35,666 nucleotides of DNA, from positions 1-35,666 of IMG/VR virus record IMGVR_UViG_3300021197_001116. One strand, given 5' to 3'. Positions 22,501 to 30,328 of this stretch are shown piece after piece. Position 1 is the stretch's first letter. Every line of letters begins with the position of its first letter. The DNA is from a virus. Under the pieces are notes generated by a model that ran no database searches, was not told the origin of the DNA, and saw nothing but the letters and a program-made list of their open reading frames with translations. The position numbers and the translations under genes are program-made.

Positions 22501-25500
22501 ATACCCACCAAGCACAGGTTCATAGGTCTCTGAAGAGACAGTATATCCATCTGGATTATTTCTGATTAACTCTACGAGGCTAGGTATATTTGGAGAACGA
22601 GCAAGACGAGAGAACTTAGGTTGATCTTCAAGAGGTATTCCAGTGACATCTATATCTGAAGAAGTAACCCCAGTATCTGCAGTTTCTTTAAATGACTGTG
22701 AGGATATATCTTGGTCATAGTCAGGAGCTAGCCTTTGCTCCCAAGTGAATGATGGCATGAGGCCTATCTTCTGATCTGCAAAGATAGTATCCACGACACT
22801 GGCATTTTTGTTCTGCTCTCCGTAAGGCCCATAATTAAGCCAAGAATTTTGTCCACGAGTTTCTGAAGTCAGAGCCTTTAGGGCATCACCAGTAAAGAGA
22901 CGGGCATGAGCTTGCCATGCATTCTCCTCCCCACGCGCACGGAACCCTGCACCTTCAAGTCCATGACCAAAGGTATCGTGAACAGCACGGAAAAGATCAT
23001 TGGCAAGAACCCGCTTTGGAGGTCCATCAAGAGAGCCAGAAGGCCACATAAGACCCGTGTCCTCTACCATAGGATTATCATCTGTATTGCCTAAGAAGAT
23101 ATCATCCCCGTACCCAGCTTCTGTAGCATACACAGCCATAGTCTGGTTCTCACGAAGGTCACGCATAGCGTTCCACGGATTGCCATCATATGGATCATTT
23201 GTTTCGTCAAAGAAATAAAACTTATAACCGTTGTCAACTAAGGCTGCATACTGATCGGCAACTTGCTTTATAAGATCGGCATAAGCAGCCTTAACAACAG
23301 GGTTGTTAGGCGCGTGAGGCATCTTTTCATAAGCGTCTGAAATTCTCTCAGCAAACTTAGGATCAACAGAAACGTACTCGCCTTGACGCTTGTAATCTAT
23401 TCCTGATTGATTTGCGTAAGCCTCTGCAATATTGACGAGCCTGACATCTGGTCCTGCTGCCCCAGCAACTTGCGGCGAGCCATCAAGCGGCGTAATTTTT
23501 CCGCGTGAATCGACTGCTCCTCGGTCTCCATCTCTTCTTGTTCTTGAAAGTTCTTTTTCACTTATCGTCTCCTCTTGTATGGGACGTTCTACCATATCTG
23601 TTACTGACCTTGAAGCCTTCACTTCAGCTTGAGCTTCTACATTTTGTCGTCTGCGTTTGCCAACCGCACCATCATTGATGCCACCAAAGACTTGGTCAAC
23701 ACTGTTGAACCCTCTATCAACATGAGCGCCAACCAGCGAACGGAAGAAATCGCCAATGCGTTTCAACAAAGATCGTGACTGACCAATCTTGTTAAGCTTT
23801 CCTGAAGAATAATCACGAAACATTTCTGCAATTGCTTCTTCCTCTAACGGAGAAAGAACACCGTTCTTGTCTTTCTTTGTAGATAGTTCGGGGTTTATGC
23901 TCGCTGCCCTATCAAAATAAGTATAGGCTCTTGCAGTCTTCTTGCCGTTTACATCTTTAATATACTTTGTTTTACGAGCTGCCCTTGAGAGAAGACCGAG
24001 TTCCTTCTTACTAAACAACCCCAAGTTTCTAACTGCATGGATTGTCTCATGGTTCATCACATCGGCAAGACGTTTATAGTAAGACTCTGCGTCCATGTCT
24101 GGACGATAGATGCCCATGGACAATGCGATAACCTGATCACCTTCTGGAGAGGAGTAGGCTGCACCTTCCGCTAGAGAACCTTCACTGTCACGAACAGCAT
24201 CACGTCCAAAAACCTTAACATCGCCCAGTCCAATTTTCTTTAATCGATTCTGAAATCCATCTAAAATTCTGCCCTGCTCTGAGACATAAGATTGAGTTCT
24301 TAGATCAACCTTTTTTTCTTTACTTTTCCTAGCAGTAGTGGCGGCGTCACGAGCGTCTGCTAACTCTTGAATTGTTTTCAGTTTATCTTTTTGTTTCTGA
24401 TACTCGGCCTCAAGAAAATCCTGCTGGCGAACCTTAGACGCTGGAAGCCCTATCTTATCTGTGATTGGCACGGAAAAATCTTGGTTTACAGTGCGTAGCT
24501 TTTCTTGATTATTGTTAAGACGTTCATTCAATTTGTTCAATTGAACTTTTTTAGCTTCTAATTTTTTCAATGCAGATTTTTTAGTAGCACTTTTGCCGTA
24601 TGTGTCTTTTCCATATGGTGACTGCTCCGCGTAACGAACGTCCAGTTCAAGTCTTGGCAGAGCCTCGGCAGCTTTTTTAATTGCTCTAATTGTGCTTTCG
24701 GTATCACGACGAAGACTGTCTACAAACTCTTCTGCTTTTTTGCTCACTGGAGTGGGGGTGTACTTATCACGCTTTGAGCGGCTGCTCTTAGATATCTTGC
24801 CTTCCTTCTCAAGAACAGAAGCTATGGCACTAACAATTTTCTTATTGGCTGTCTTGCTTCCAGTCTCATTGCGGATGGCGGCTTGCGCCTTACCAAAGCT
24901 TAACTCACCATCACGTTTGATCTGATTATATACAGCATTGTATTGATTGAGAGTGAAGTCTTCAGCTTCATAGGGATCAATGCCCGGCTCTATAATCCTA
25001 GAGGCATCTAACTCAGGCCCAGTAAGAAGGGGGGTTACTTCCTGATCTGCAGATGTTTGAGCTTCTGGCTCTGCAGTTTGAGCTTCTGGCGCTGCGAGTA
25101 GTTTTATTATCTCTAGGTCCGGGTCCGCCTCATTTCTGTCAGACTCAAGATCAATCATAGCCTGATCTTTTGATAGAGACCCACCGACTGTACCAATACT
25201 ACTGCCCAGAATACCAGCAGCTACACCAGCATCTATATATTCTTCGATGGCTTCATCATTATCAATAGGGAGACCAGCTTGCGCTCGCTCAATAAGCTGC
25301 TGCGTTATCTCTGTAGGTGCTTCTATAGCAGCACCAACGGCAGCTCCCTTGCCAGCTCTCGCCCAAAGGTTTCCAACTCCTGCCTTGAAAGGAGTGAAGG
25401 CTAAAATCTTACCAGCGATACCCTCAATGGCAGACTGACCACCTGCAGCAATCAGTGCCTTCTCAATGCTAACTTTTTCTAATTCACCAGCAGCGACTTG

Positions 25501-26103
25501 TTCTTCCTGACGCTGCACATTTCCACCAAATAAAAGAGGGAATGAAGCGAGAGCGCCACCAACGATAGCACCTGCAGCAGTACTCACTATGGGTATGGGT
25601 ATAAAACTAGCAGCAGCAGCCCCTGCTGCCGCGCCAGCTAGCGTTGTGCCTAGTATCGGACCTTGCTCACCAACAATCTCACCGAAGTATGATAAGCCAG
25701 TTCCAACACTATCAACCTCTTTACGTGTTGTTCTACCGAACTTTTCTAGTTCACGAAGATCAGCTTGTGACTTCTCTTCCATGCCACGACCAAAAGTCTC
25801 AAGACCTGCAATGCCTAGCCCCTTACCCGTCTCTTCTAAAGCCGTTCCAAACAGAGAGCCTACTTGCTCAACGCCTCGACGCGCCCCGAGAGGGATGGCA
25901 AAAGGCCTCTCTTCTTCAACTTCAGCTTCTTCTTCTGCTGGGTATGCGCCAAATAGTTCTTGATATGCCTGATCGAAGGGAGCTTCTTGCTCAGATATAT
26001 ATTGATTAATTCGTTCTTGCTCTGTTGCTGATGGAGTATCACCAGCTATCTGAATGTCGTAAGGCGTCCCAGAACGCGGACCTTGTACCGTTATAACGCC
26101 CAT
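16513..26103 (-). CDS. giant polyvalent internal virion protein (3196 aa)
   Basis: This is by far the largest gene and the last of the late operon. It starts at ATG 26103 after AGGGA. In order along the protein: QGPRSGTPYDIQIAG start; an Ala/Gly-rich hydrophobic stretch (about 142-195) that could enter membranes; a coiled Lys/Gln region (about 500-600); a zincin-like domain with HETIH (685-689) and a downstream EEEAIAEMF; a domain with HDTFGH (1042-1047) and ETRGQNSW (about 1085); several unassigned domains; YGFIKEGTAKRM to FFPMLDK (about 2045-2160), possibly a nuclease-like fold; and a C-terminal polyvalent-type region (LTSYNPAFLLSNWPRD near 2630, DLNGDGTYTK near 2888). Such proteins are packed in the capsid and ejected into the host. 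Domain names beyond the motifs are inference. Confidence 0.85.
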   Translation of the reverse strand: MGVITVQGPRSGTPYDIQIAGDTPSATEQERINQYISEQEAPFDQAYQELFGAYPAEEEAEVEEERPFAIPLGARRGVEQVGSLFGTALEETGKGLGIAGLETFGRGMEEKSQADLRELEKFGRTTRKEVDSVGTGLSYFGEIVGEQGPILGTTLAGAAAGAAAASFIPIPIVSTAAGAIVGGALASFPLLFGGNVQRQEEQVAAGELEKVSIEKALIAAGGQSAIEGIAGKILAFTPFKAGVGNLWARAGKGAAVGAAIEAPTEITQQLIERAQAGLPIDNDEAIEEYIDAGVAAGILGSSIGTVGGSLSKDQAMIDLESDRNEADPDLEIIKLLAAPEAQTAEPEAQTSADQEVTPLLTGPELDASRIIEPGIDPYEAEDFTLNQYNAVYNQIKRDGELSFGKAQAAIRNETGSKTANKKIVSAIASVLEKEGKISKSSRSKRDKYTPTPVSKKAEEFVDSLRRDTESTIRAIKKAAEALPRLELDVRYAEQSPYGKDTYGKSATKKSALKKLEAKKVQLNKLNERLNNNQEKLRTVNQDFSVPITDKIGLPASKVRQQDFLEAEYQKQKDKLKTIQELADARDAATTARKSKEKKVDLRTQSYVSEQGRILDGFQNRLKKIGLGDVKVFGRDAVRDSEGSLAEGAAYSSPEGDQVIALSMGIYRPDMDAESYYKRLADVMNHETIHAVRNLGLFSKKELGLLSRAARKTKYIKDVNGKKTARAYTYFDRAASINPELSTKKDKNGVLSPLEEEAIAEMFRDYSSGKLNKIGQSRSLLKRIGDFFRSLVGAHVDRGFNSVDQVFGGINDGAVGKRRRQNVEAQAEVKASRSVTDMVERPIQEETISEKELSRTRRDGDRGAVDSRGKITPLDGSPQVAGAAGPDVRLVNIAEAYANQSGIDYKRQGEYVSVDPKFAERISDAYEKMPHAPNNPVVKAAYADLIKQVADQYAALVDNGYKFYFFDETNDPYDGNPWNAMRDLRENQTMAVYATEAGYGDDIFLGNTDDNPMVEDTGLMWPSGSLDGPPKRVLANDLFRAVHDTFGHGLEGAGFRARGEENAWQAHARLFTGDALKALTSETRGQNSWLNYGPYGEQNKNASVVDTIFADQKIGLMPSFTWEQRLAPDYDQDISSQSFKETADTGVTSSDIDVTGIPLEDQPKFSRLARSPNIPSLVELIRNNPDGYTVSSETYEPVLGGYSVAPLKEAEIIVGKNLPEEVLLDYLQDNKDIARAVGNPVYLGGWLDSDSGQYYLDNTLIVPTLEDALYIAEAAEQLAIFDLNNKEVISTNDGIRQLKEGGAYSSDAAIGYSRRLEEIGSRFARARDNRNALEKEQLTEGLGTSKLFMTMGEDGALSEFPDIASLVDDYVMNNNRSSLNRIFKSENYPEYKRVLKKNLDRVYGGKPINVTRIEGYSDPSAKKTKSSFKVSKNDILLVGNPDERELVVRSGSGKPQSVMIDTAKPKLSRLTIPLTQEQRNASILDYLDPETGKPLFTAKQGAETLVSFANKLLSLRGTRGYDIIKSEQDRDEVANIFAAEAEAALLSSSDAIGWYDATLKLAKRILSVKYPEVSPVLYDGSKNPEYDPNAEVAFDFATAVTSNGLAVTDNYDFAAQQYESLRGNQDGKFPVKGRGAQGSSMHSAFEFWNILTDQGYTPVKINELLMTEVQRNRLDDLTASVLGVEKKDLPKKLVANTSEGAKEMVSVAYLLGPKIGNGFYRNLRGNFDPITMDRWWMRFVNRVSGNPIKIVTEKTIENNIDGIWNQIKSKDSLRKLDQDILSLAAARLDTKKINRSDMQDIIPIMNEIYERDFYKKAYNDKIEELEAEGYSRGDAQTRRIAEKARPNRTDFLKNVGTYVKNITVQLQEDPRGVRDRSAMRDVTSRAKEILQKSLGLELTNADIQALMWYAEKRIFAAGGVRKGRGEDNDYADGAIYVLKKRGVNDDKIKSALPDSDRYRVGVISNELQADDQLNAETVELSPARDGDFFGPRKLAIEERGAYEGLTAEERAIAEETLSNADLGGRPPVMFSRIPSSPYRAVRSPVQGGGLLDYAYGFIKEGTAKRMVLLPEGSHKEFDNGTEVGQGLYHIHRRMHDKELIGNSNYKRVEKAIYDIMYLWEKQGFDDGESVTAYPSKDGVVLEWRNNVTHSAPPLQLVLERRSLGGTPVYYVKTFFPMLDKKDRASIPKRGKRRAAYNAKYSRIPQYSTVGQRSTPSIGPSDLAARAELIRYTKVQDVMARYLSKVPFVTDKVAKEKTEAFMTKLQDSMLPVGKMYDKLRERYGANVIAQDMDAYFQETLVHGVSGSKKEKFDRTLFKPILERVANLNINDVENGTLERVSGYYRQILEKHKNRSHALANAYLYALHAKERNARISELSKGKIVDGSGMSNIEADKIMAFVGGLPELKRNALQEVDRQVHDIIKQTNQTYIDGGLIPDYLLDTDIDDDTKVEFERYGSYVPLRGYADPESSLDVADERVLTSTNKNGSKNKPNISALGRSSYAGDILANVAVQHHQAIDKSERNKVGQSLLKLLESKDIDTSEFGRVLDKHPMKRAMVNGSIRYVPDRNFESVDFDETDKSGRVILAVRRGGKEYLLSLDEKIGTSMKGTLSPKQANVAVRFLHNITRFYANLLTSYNPAFLLSNWPRDIETAIFNAQQYEMKGSSKDIIKNVPKAFWALLKVLNGKENANPYWANRYKEFYENGGQNVLNQMSNLVSASQDIESTIGNMVAADNQGLTEKVKKSFVGKGASLLNTVEAINSAVENSTRLAFFDTMVSSLEAQNVPKKEALKRAAFAARNLTTNFQKGGEYKNGLNSMYLFFNASMQGSMAIFNSLVNSKKARQLAASIVVFGFMMDQINAAISDDDDEDGINDYDDINEYTLGHNLILPDLNGDGTYTKIPMAYGLNTLFNFGRVTSNLIRGAAGSEGTYTPQQAAKELTSYVTEMINPFGGNSALTFLSPTVGDLPVELLTNKDFRDAPVYKELSPYQPHLSRSGLYWSTTSPSAVWTSKFINDTLGRGDDYIPGEILGMRVDVQPDVIEHIFGFMTGGLGRLVNQTADTVTSNAPNYFMNRWESDMIRTTPFINKFFTAVTDKDRAGDYYEKRDDVLAVRRSFRAAMQDGDRQRAIGLRNRYPETILIMEPVNKIDRAIMKLRKKLKMIRSNQRITDDKRRELEDKIDTRILMLQNKANKLMQNI
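19166..19177. promoter_or_regulatory. GTTC-N4-GAAC palindrome, site 9 (intragenic)
   Basis: GTTCTATCGAAC flanked by AA and TTTTC, inside the giant gene. Together with the 25730 site it encodes EKF(D/G)R on the minus strand, so codon use may partly explain it. Confidence 0.35.
24535..24546. promoter_or_regulatory. GTTC-N4-GAAC palindrome, site 10 (intragenic)
   Basis: GTTCAATTGAAC followed by six T, an exact match to the intergenic form, inside the giant gene (codons for KKVQLNKL). Confidence 0.45.
25730..25741. promoter_or_regulatory. GTTC-N4-GAAC palindrome, site 11 (intragenic, weak)
   Basis: GTTCTACCGAAC followed by TTTTC, about 360 bp inside the giant gene. The arms match but the centre differs most from the family. 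Confidence 0.3.
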
Positions 26104-26113
26104 CTGAGTTCCC

Positions 26114-28492
26114 TTATTGTGCTATTGGATATTGTGTTGATTGCTTGTCAGCCAAATCAGCTATTGGAGTGTTTTGATTTGCTGCTCCGAGTAAAAGACC
26201 TTTTACTCTATTAAGCTCTAGCTGATTTTGTACCAATTTTCTTTTCATAATTTCAGTATTACCAAAACCCAATTCTCCAGCTTCATCAATCTTAATTGCT
26301 AGTTCATTGCCTTCTTTCTGAAGTGTCTCATAAATGTCTGTGAGGTTTCCATAACTCAGACCTGACTTAGATGACCTAGAAGCACGAGACGCTGCTATCT
26401 TCTGACGCATAGCAAGCAAGCTCATCTTGGTTGCTTCATAGTCTGCTTTAGATTCTTCAAGAGCCTCAAGCCCAACCATACCAGCTTCACCAGCCGCACC
26501 CAAAAGAGATGGCTGTTTAGATGCCATCATAGCCATGCCAGCCTTGGCAAGCGCCATCCACTTATCATTCTCTGCTCGCTTCTCACGTTGCTTGAGCATA
26601 TCAATAAGCTCTGATTCAACAGAGCTATATCCACCACCAGAAGTAGATGAGCGTTTACTTGCAGGGTCAGTTTCTTCGACAGGGTTAATCACTGAAAAGG
26701 GTAAATTAGGTTTATCAGTTCTAAATGAATCTGGATCATTAGAAGGCTCAACATAAAGCGCCTCGCCCATTTTCCTCTCTTCTGTGTTTGGCTGAACCAG
26801 AGATTTAGGCGCTGCGTTTACTTGCCGTGCTAATAGTTCTGCTGCACGAGAGTCATCAATTCTTTGTTGCTCTCCAATTGTACGTCCACCAAACATACCT
26901 GCCGCAAAGTCACCGATAATATTTCCAGTGTTACCGATAAGCTTTCCAGTGTCTGTAACCTGTCGTTTAGCGCCTTGAAAATCTGCCCTTGCTGCATCAA
27001 CAATGCCTTTACCTAATGGGCCTAAAGTCACCATACGACCATCAGGAGGACCAGACATTACGTTGGTACGGGCGAGGTTTGCAGCAGCTTGCTCACTTGC
27101 AGTTAGGGTATAAGAGGGGTCAGCAATTATAGAGTTTATGTCAGCGGCTTGCTGATCGTTTAAAAGTCCAGCCTCTACTGAAGCCACAAGGTCTTCTTCA
27201 GTTACTAAATTTCCAGATTTAGATTTGTTTATTAATTGATCATAAGTTAAAGCTAAGTCTTTAAGGTTTGGAGGTTGCATACCCCCAAACCTTGCCAGCG
27301 GAGACATGGAACGTTCTGAAGGCATGTCGTTCGAAGGTATATTGTCTTTAAATTGTTCAGCTCGTGCAGCTTGTTGTAAAGGAGATAGGAACCCTAGACT
27401 AGGCGGTCCCGCAACATTGATGTTATCATACGATAGGTCTTTACTTGTCGGAGTTCCCTCACCTACACCAACTCCAATAGCCTCAAACAATGGATTGTAA
27501 CCTAAAGAGGTGGACCTAGCATCAAAGGGAACAGCTTTATTAATACGTCCTGCTGTACGTCCAGTTTGACTATCAGGTAGCTCAGCTATTCCTGAAGGGT
27601 CTAAGGATAAAAGGTCCGCCAACGGAGTTCCTAATTGCCCAACATCCTCTGGAATATTATCTTGCATCACACTGGCAATAGGTGTGGCATTGCTATCAAA
27701 CACACCTGATGGTGGGGGTGACAGCATTCTGTCAGAGGTTCCTATTCCAACAGCTTCGTTACGGGCGTCTGACGCATACCTAAGATCAAGGTCTTCTTGT
27801 GAAGGGAGAGGCGGGTTCAGCCCTTCAATTAGTGCGTCATCTGCAGCCTTGTCAAATCCTCCTGCGTTACCACTTACTCGCAGTAAGTTTTGTGCACGAG
27901 ACCTTGGGTCCATCTGAGCAATGTACTCTTCCACGCTCATCCCTACGCGCTCAGCCATCACTTGAAGTGCAGGATCAGAAGCTAGACTAGATTGTGTGTT
28001 ATTTAAAAAAGCTGGCAAGGTTCCACCTTGACCCGTGTAGTTGGTGGACGCACCGCCCACTGCCATACGTTTAACTGAACCGCCTTCAGCCATAGACATA
28101 ACGCCACCACCCATTTCAGGTGGCATCTCCTCACCCATCATAGGCGGCATCGCTTCTGCCATAGGCGGTGGTGCATCAGGCATGGGCATCTGTTGTTGAG
28201 GGTCAACACCAGTGTTCTGCATCATGTCCGTCTTGGGCGCTAAGGCTTGAGCCAGACCAGCTATGCCCTCAGCAGGAACTCCTGCGGCTGACAGCTTTTC
28301 TTGAGCAACAGTTTGATCGGCCCCTTGCTGATCTTGCTGTTGCTGATAACTATCCCGTACCCGCTTTCGACGATTTATCTCACTCAGAATGAGATACTGA
28401 GGGACGCTTCCAGTTGGCACTTGCATTTCTTTTACCAACTGATCTTCTGAAAAGTTTTTCAGATTGTCTTGTATCTCAATTATGTTCATCAT
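26114..28492 (-). CDS. large virion protein, probable internal protein (792 aa)
   Basis: The protein begins MMNIIEIQDNLKNFSEDQL and VPTGSVPQYLILSEINRRK, a pattern common in marine podovirus virion proteins. It then has a Gln-rich stretch (residues about 50-65), a Met/Pro/Gly-rich segment (about 99-135, with PPMMGEEMPPEMGGG), an SMAEGGSVKRMAVGG motif, a long low-complexity middle and a charged helical C-terminus. No enzymatic motif is visible. Its place between a GNAT-like/coiled-coil set and the giant protein suggests an internal or ejection protein. The ATGATG start overlaps the previous stop by one base. Confidence 0.7.
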   Translation of the reverse strand: MMNIIEIQDNLKNFSEDQLVKEMQVPTGSVPQYLILSEINRRKRVRDSYQQQQDQQGADQTVAQEKLSAAGVPAEGIAGLAQALAPKTDMMQNTGVDPQQQMPMPDAPPPMAEAMPPMMGEEMPPEMGGGVMSMAEGGSVKRMAVGGASTNYTGQGGTLPAFLNNTQSSLASDPALQVMAERVGMSVEEYIAQMDPRSRAQNLLRVSGNAGGFDKAADDALIEGLNPPLPSQEDLDLRYASDARNEAVGIGTSDRMLSPPPSGVFDSNATPIASVMQDNIPEDVGQLGTPLADLLSLDPSGIAELPDSQTGRTAGRINKAVPFDARSTSLGYNPLFEAIGVGVGEGTPTSKDLSYDNINVAGPPSLGFLSPLQQAARAEQFKDNIPSNDMPSERSMSPLARFGGMQPPNLKDLALTYDQLINKSKSGNLVTEEDLVASVEAGLLNDQQAADINSIIADPSYTLTASEQAAANLARTNVMSGPPDGRMVTLGPLGKGIVDAARADFQGAKRQVTDTGKLIGNTGNIIGDFAAGMFGGRTIGEQQRIDDSRAAELLARQVNAAPKSLVQPNTEERKMGEALYVEPSNDPDSFRTDKPNLPFSVINPVEETDPASKRSSTSGGGYSSVESELIDMLKQREKRAENDKWMALAKAGMAMMASKQPSLLGAAGEAGMVGLEALEESKADYEATKMSLLAMRQKIAASRASRSSKSGLSYGNLTDIYETLQKEGNELAIKIDEAGELGFGNTEIMKRKLVQNQLELNRVKGLLLGAANQNTPIADLADKQSTQYPIAQ

Positions 28493-29904
28493 TATTGAAG
28501 ACCTTTATAGAGACCTAGTGCTGATATACCCGCTCCCAAAGCTTGCTGAACTGGATTATAGGGTGTGAATGTTGATGTACTAGGAGTGACTGGAACACCA
28601 CGCATAATGTTATTTAGGAAGTTAAGCTGGTTTCTTCCATAGTCTCTTTGAGCAAGGAAATCTTGATAGTTCAAATCTATTCTGGCTTGCTCGTCGGCAC
28701 GTTGTGCAGCACCAATACCCTCAAGAAGTTGAGCCGCTTGAATGTTTCCAGCACGAGCAGCTTCTTCAAGTTTAGCAACCTGAGCTGCTTGCTCAGAACC
28801 AAACTCCATCATACTGCGCTGGAACTCACGCTGACGGAAATTTTCATCTGATTGTGCTTGCTGTATCCTTGACTGTTCAGCAGCATTTGCAGCTTGTATA
28901 CGAGCAGCTTCTTCAACAGAGATTCCTTGAACGCGAGCCAATTCTTCTGCATTGGCTTGCTGAATACGAGAAGCTTCCGAAATACTAATTCCTTGAGTTC
29001 TTGCTAGCTCTGCGGCTTGAGCTTCTTGAATGCGAGATAATTCACCCGCACTAGCACTTTGTACACGCGCCCTTTCTTGTGTAGCAGCACCTTGCACACG
29101 GGCTGCTTCTTCAAGCGTAAGTCCTTGAGACCTTGCTCTTTCAGCCAATCGCTGCCGATCAACATCCATCTGAGCAGCCCTGTCAGTTTCGAATGCAGAA
29201 CGGGCGGCTTGAAATGCCTTAGAACCCTGCTCAGCTTCTATTTGTGCCATCCTATCAAGCAATTCATCTTGGGCTATCCCCTCCATGACAGCTTGTCTAG
29301 AGCCACCGAATGCCCCAGAAGAAACAGCTTGCGCTGAACGACCAGCCTTCGCTTTCTGTGCGTCTTCCTGCACACTCTTCTTTAATCTTTCAGTAACAAG
29401 CTTCTGATATGGGTCCATATAGTCTTCAATACCTCTGGCGGTTCCCCTTTGGACATCCGCTAGTGTACTATCAAGACTTCCAGTCTTGCCGCGTTGAAAC
29501 GCACCACTTAAATCTTTAAAATTTGCAGCTTCAAATTTAGAATATGGGGCTGCAGTTCCAGCCTCAAAGCCAGAATAGGGAGAAACTTTTGATTCATCAA
29601 ATTTAGAAGCGCTAAATTGAAAAGGGTTTTGACGCCCAACAAATTCTGCATCCCCAATTAACTTTTTAGTATATGCGGAAGCAGCTTTTGTGTCGGGAGA
29701 ACCCCTTCTAGCTAAATCTCTAACCATATCACGAGAGTCTAGAATATCATAATTCTGAGCAGCAATACGACTTCCGCCATAAGGCGTATAGCCGCGCTTG
29801 GACTCTGTAGCTGCACGGTCCATAATGTCTAAGAAATATGGCTTCGCATATGTAGGAAGATCAGTTTGAACAACCTGCTGTGGGCCACCGCCGCCTTTAC
29901 CCAT
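28492..29904 (-). CDS. virion protein with hendecad repeats (470 aa)
   Basis: The N-terminus (QQVVQTDLPTYAKPYFLDIMDRA) is a pattern shared by marine podovirus virion proteins. Residues 255-353 consist of nine consecutive 11-residue units of the form ExxR(I/V/T/S)Q plus five, e.g. ELSRIQEAQAA and EAARIQAANAA, followed by a degenerate tenth. An 11-residue period fits an 11/3 amphipathic helix or right-handed coiled coil. The Gly/Ala-rich C-terminus follows. It probably forms a long rod or channel-like helix bundle in the internal core or ejection apparatus. It overlaps the GNAT-like gene end by 8 bases. Confidence 0.7.
   Translation of the reverse strand: MGKGGGGPQQVVQTDLPTYAKPYFLDIMDRAATESKRGYTPYGGSRIAAQNYDILDSRDMVRDLARRGSPDTKAASAYTKKLIGDAEFVGRQNPFQFSASKFDESKVSPYSGFEAGTAAPYSKFEAANFKDLSGAFQRGKTGSLDSTLADVQRGTARGIEDYMDPYQKLVTERLKKSVQEDAQKAKAGRSAQAVSSGAFGGSRQAVMEGIAQDELLDRMAQIEAEQGSKAFQAARSAFETDRAAQMDVDRQRLAERARSQGLTLEEAARVQGAATQERARVQSASAGELSRIQEAQAAELARTQGISISEASRIQQANAEELARVQGISVEEAARIQAANAAEQSRIQQAQSDENFRQREFQRSMMEFGSEQAAQVAKLEEAARAGNIQAAQLLEGIGAAQRADEQARIDLNYQDFLAQRDYGRNQLNFLNNIMRGVPVTPSTSTFTPYNPVQQALGAGISALGLYKGLQ
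28846..29142 (-). repeat. nine 33-bp units encoding hendecad repeats
   Basis: Nine 33-base units in frame within the 28492 gene. The protein pattern is well kept (E, R and Q positions) while the DNA has drifted, indicating old duplication under selection. Confidence 0.75.
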
Positions 29905-30328
29905 TTTCTAACTCCATTCTGTAAGCAATATAATCAGGCTTCCAGCCATATCTCTGCAGCCATCTACCCCACGCCTTGCGCCCATACCCCTCAAGGTGAG
30001 TGCAGTTGTTGTGTCGAGCATAATCTTCAAGAGTTTTCTGTGCAATTGGTAACCACTTATTCATTTTAGTTCCCCCTATCCAGTCCATTGCCATGGACAT
30101 TTTGTTTGGATATGCAATTAAACGAGTTGTAATTGCAGCGACGATATCGCCCTTAACCACACAAACCCACAAAACATATTCACTAGACATTACACGATCA
30201 TATATATCATTCATGTAGAAGTTCCCCTTTGATGTGGCTACTGAGTTTTCAAGGACTCTTACAATATCATGCCAAATCTCATCTACCACATTTAATGGTA
30301 CATAGTAAAACTCCACATCTAAACTCAT
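29897..30328 (-). CDS. GNAT-like virion-associated protein (T7 gp13-like role)
   Basis: This 143-residue protein has a GNAT-like layout: strand-rich EYVLWVCVVKGDIVAAIT in the middle, then MDWIGGTKMNKWLPIAQKTLEDYARHNNCTHLEGYGRKAWGRWLQRYGWK (from about residue 84). This resembles the acetyltransferase-fold proteins found beside internal virion proteins in podoviruses, including T7 gp13, which affects virion core assembly. The classic acetyl-CoA loop (Q/RxxGxG/A) is not evident, so it may be structural rather than catalytic. The ATG overlaps the previous stop (ATGA), and it overlaps the next gene by 8 bases. Confidence 0.65.
   Translation of the reverse strand: MSLDVEFYYVPLNVVDEIWHDIVRVLENSVATSKGNFYMNDIYDRVMSSEYVLWVCVVKGDIVAAITTRLIAYPNKMSMAMDWIGGTKMNKWLPIAQKTLEDYARHNNCTHLEGYGRKAWGRWLQRYGWKPDYIAYRMELENG

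Noticed and set aside
24692-25963. Several plus-strand open frames of 60-124 codons opposite the giant gene
   Set aside because: They lie antisense within a continuous 3196-codon gene, have Ser/Pro/Leu-rich shadow composition and no ribosome binding sites.
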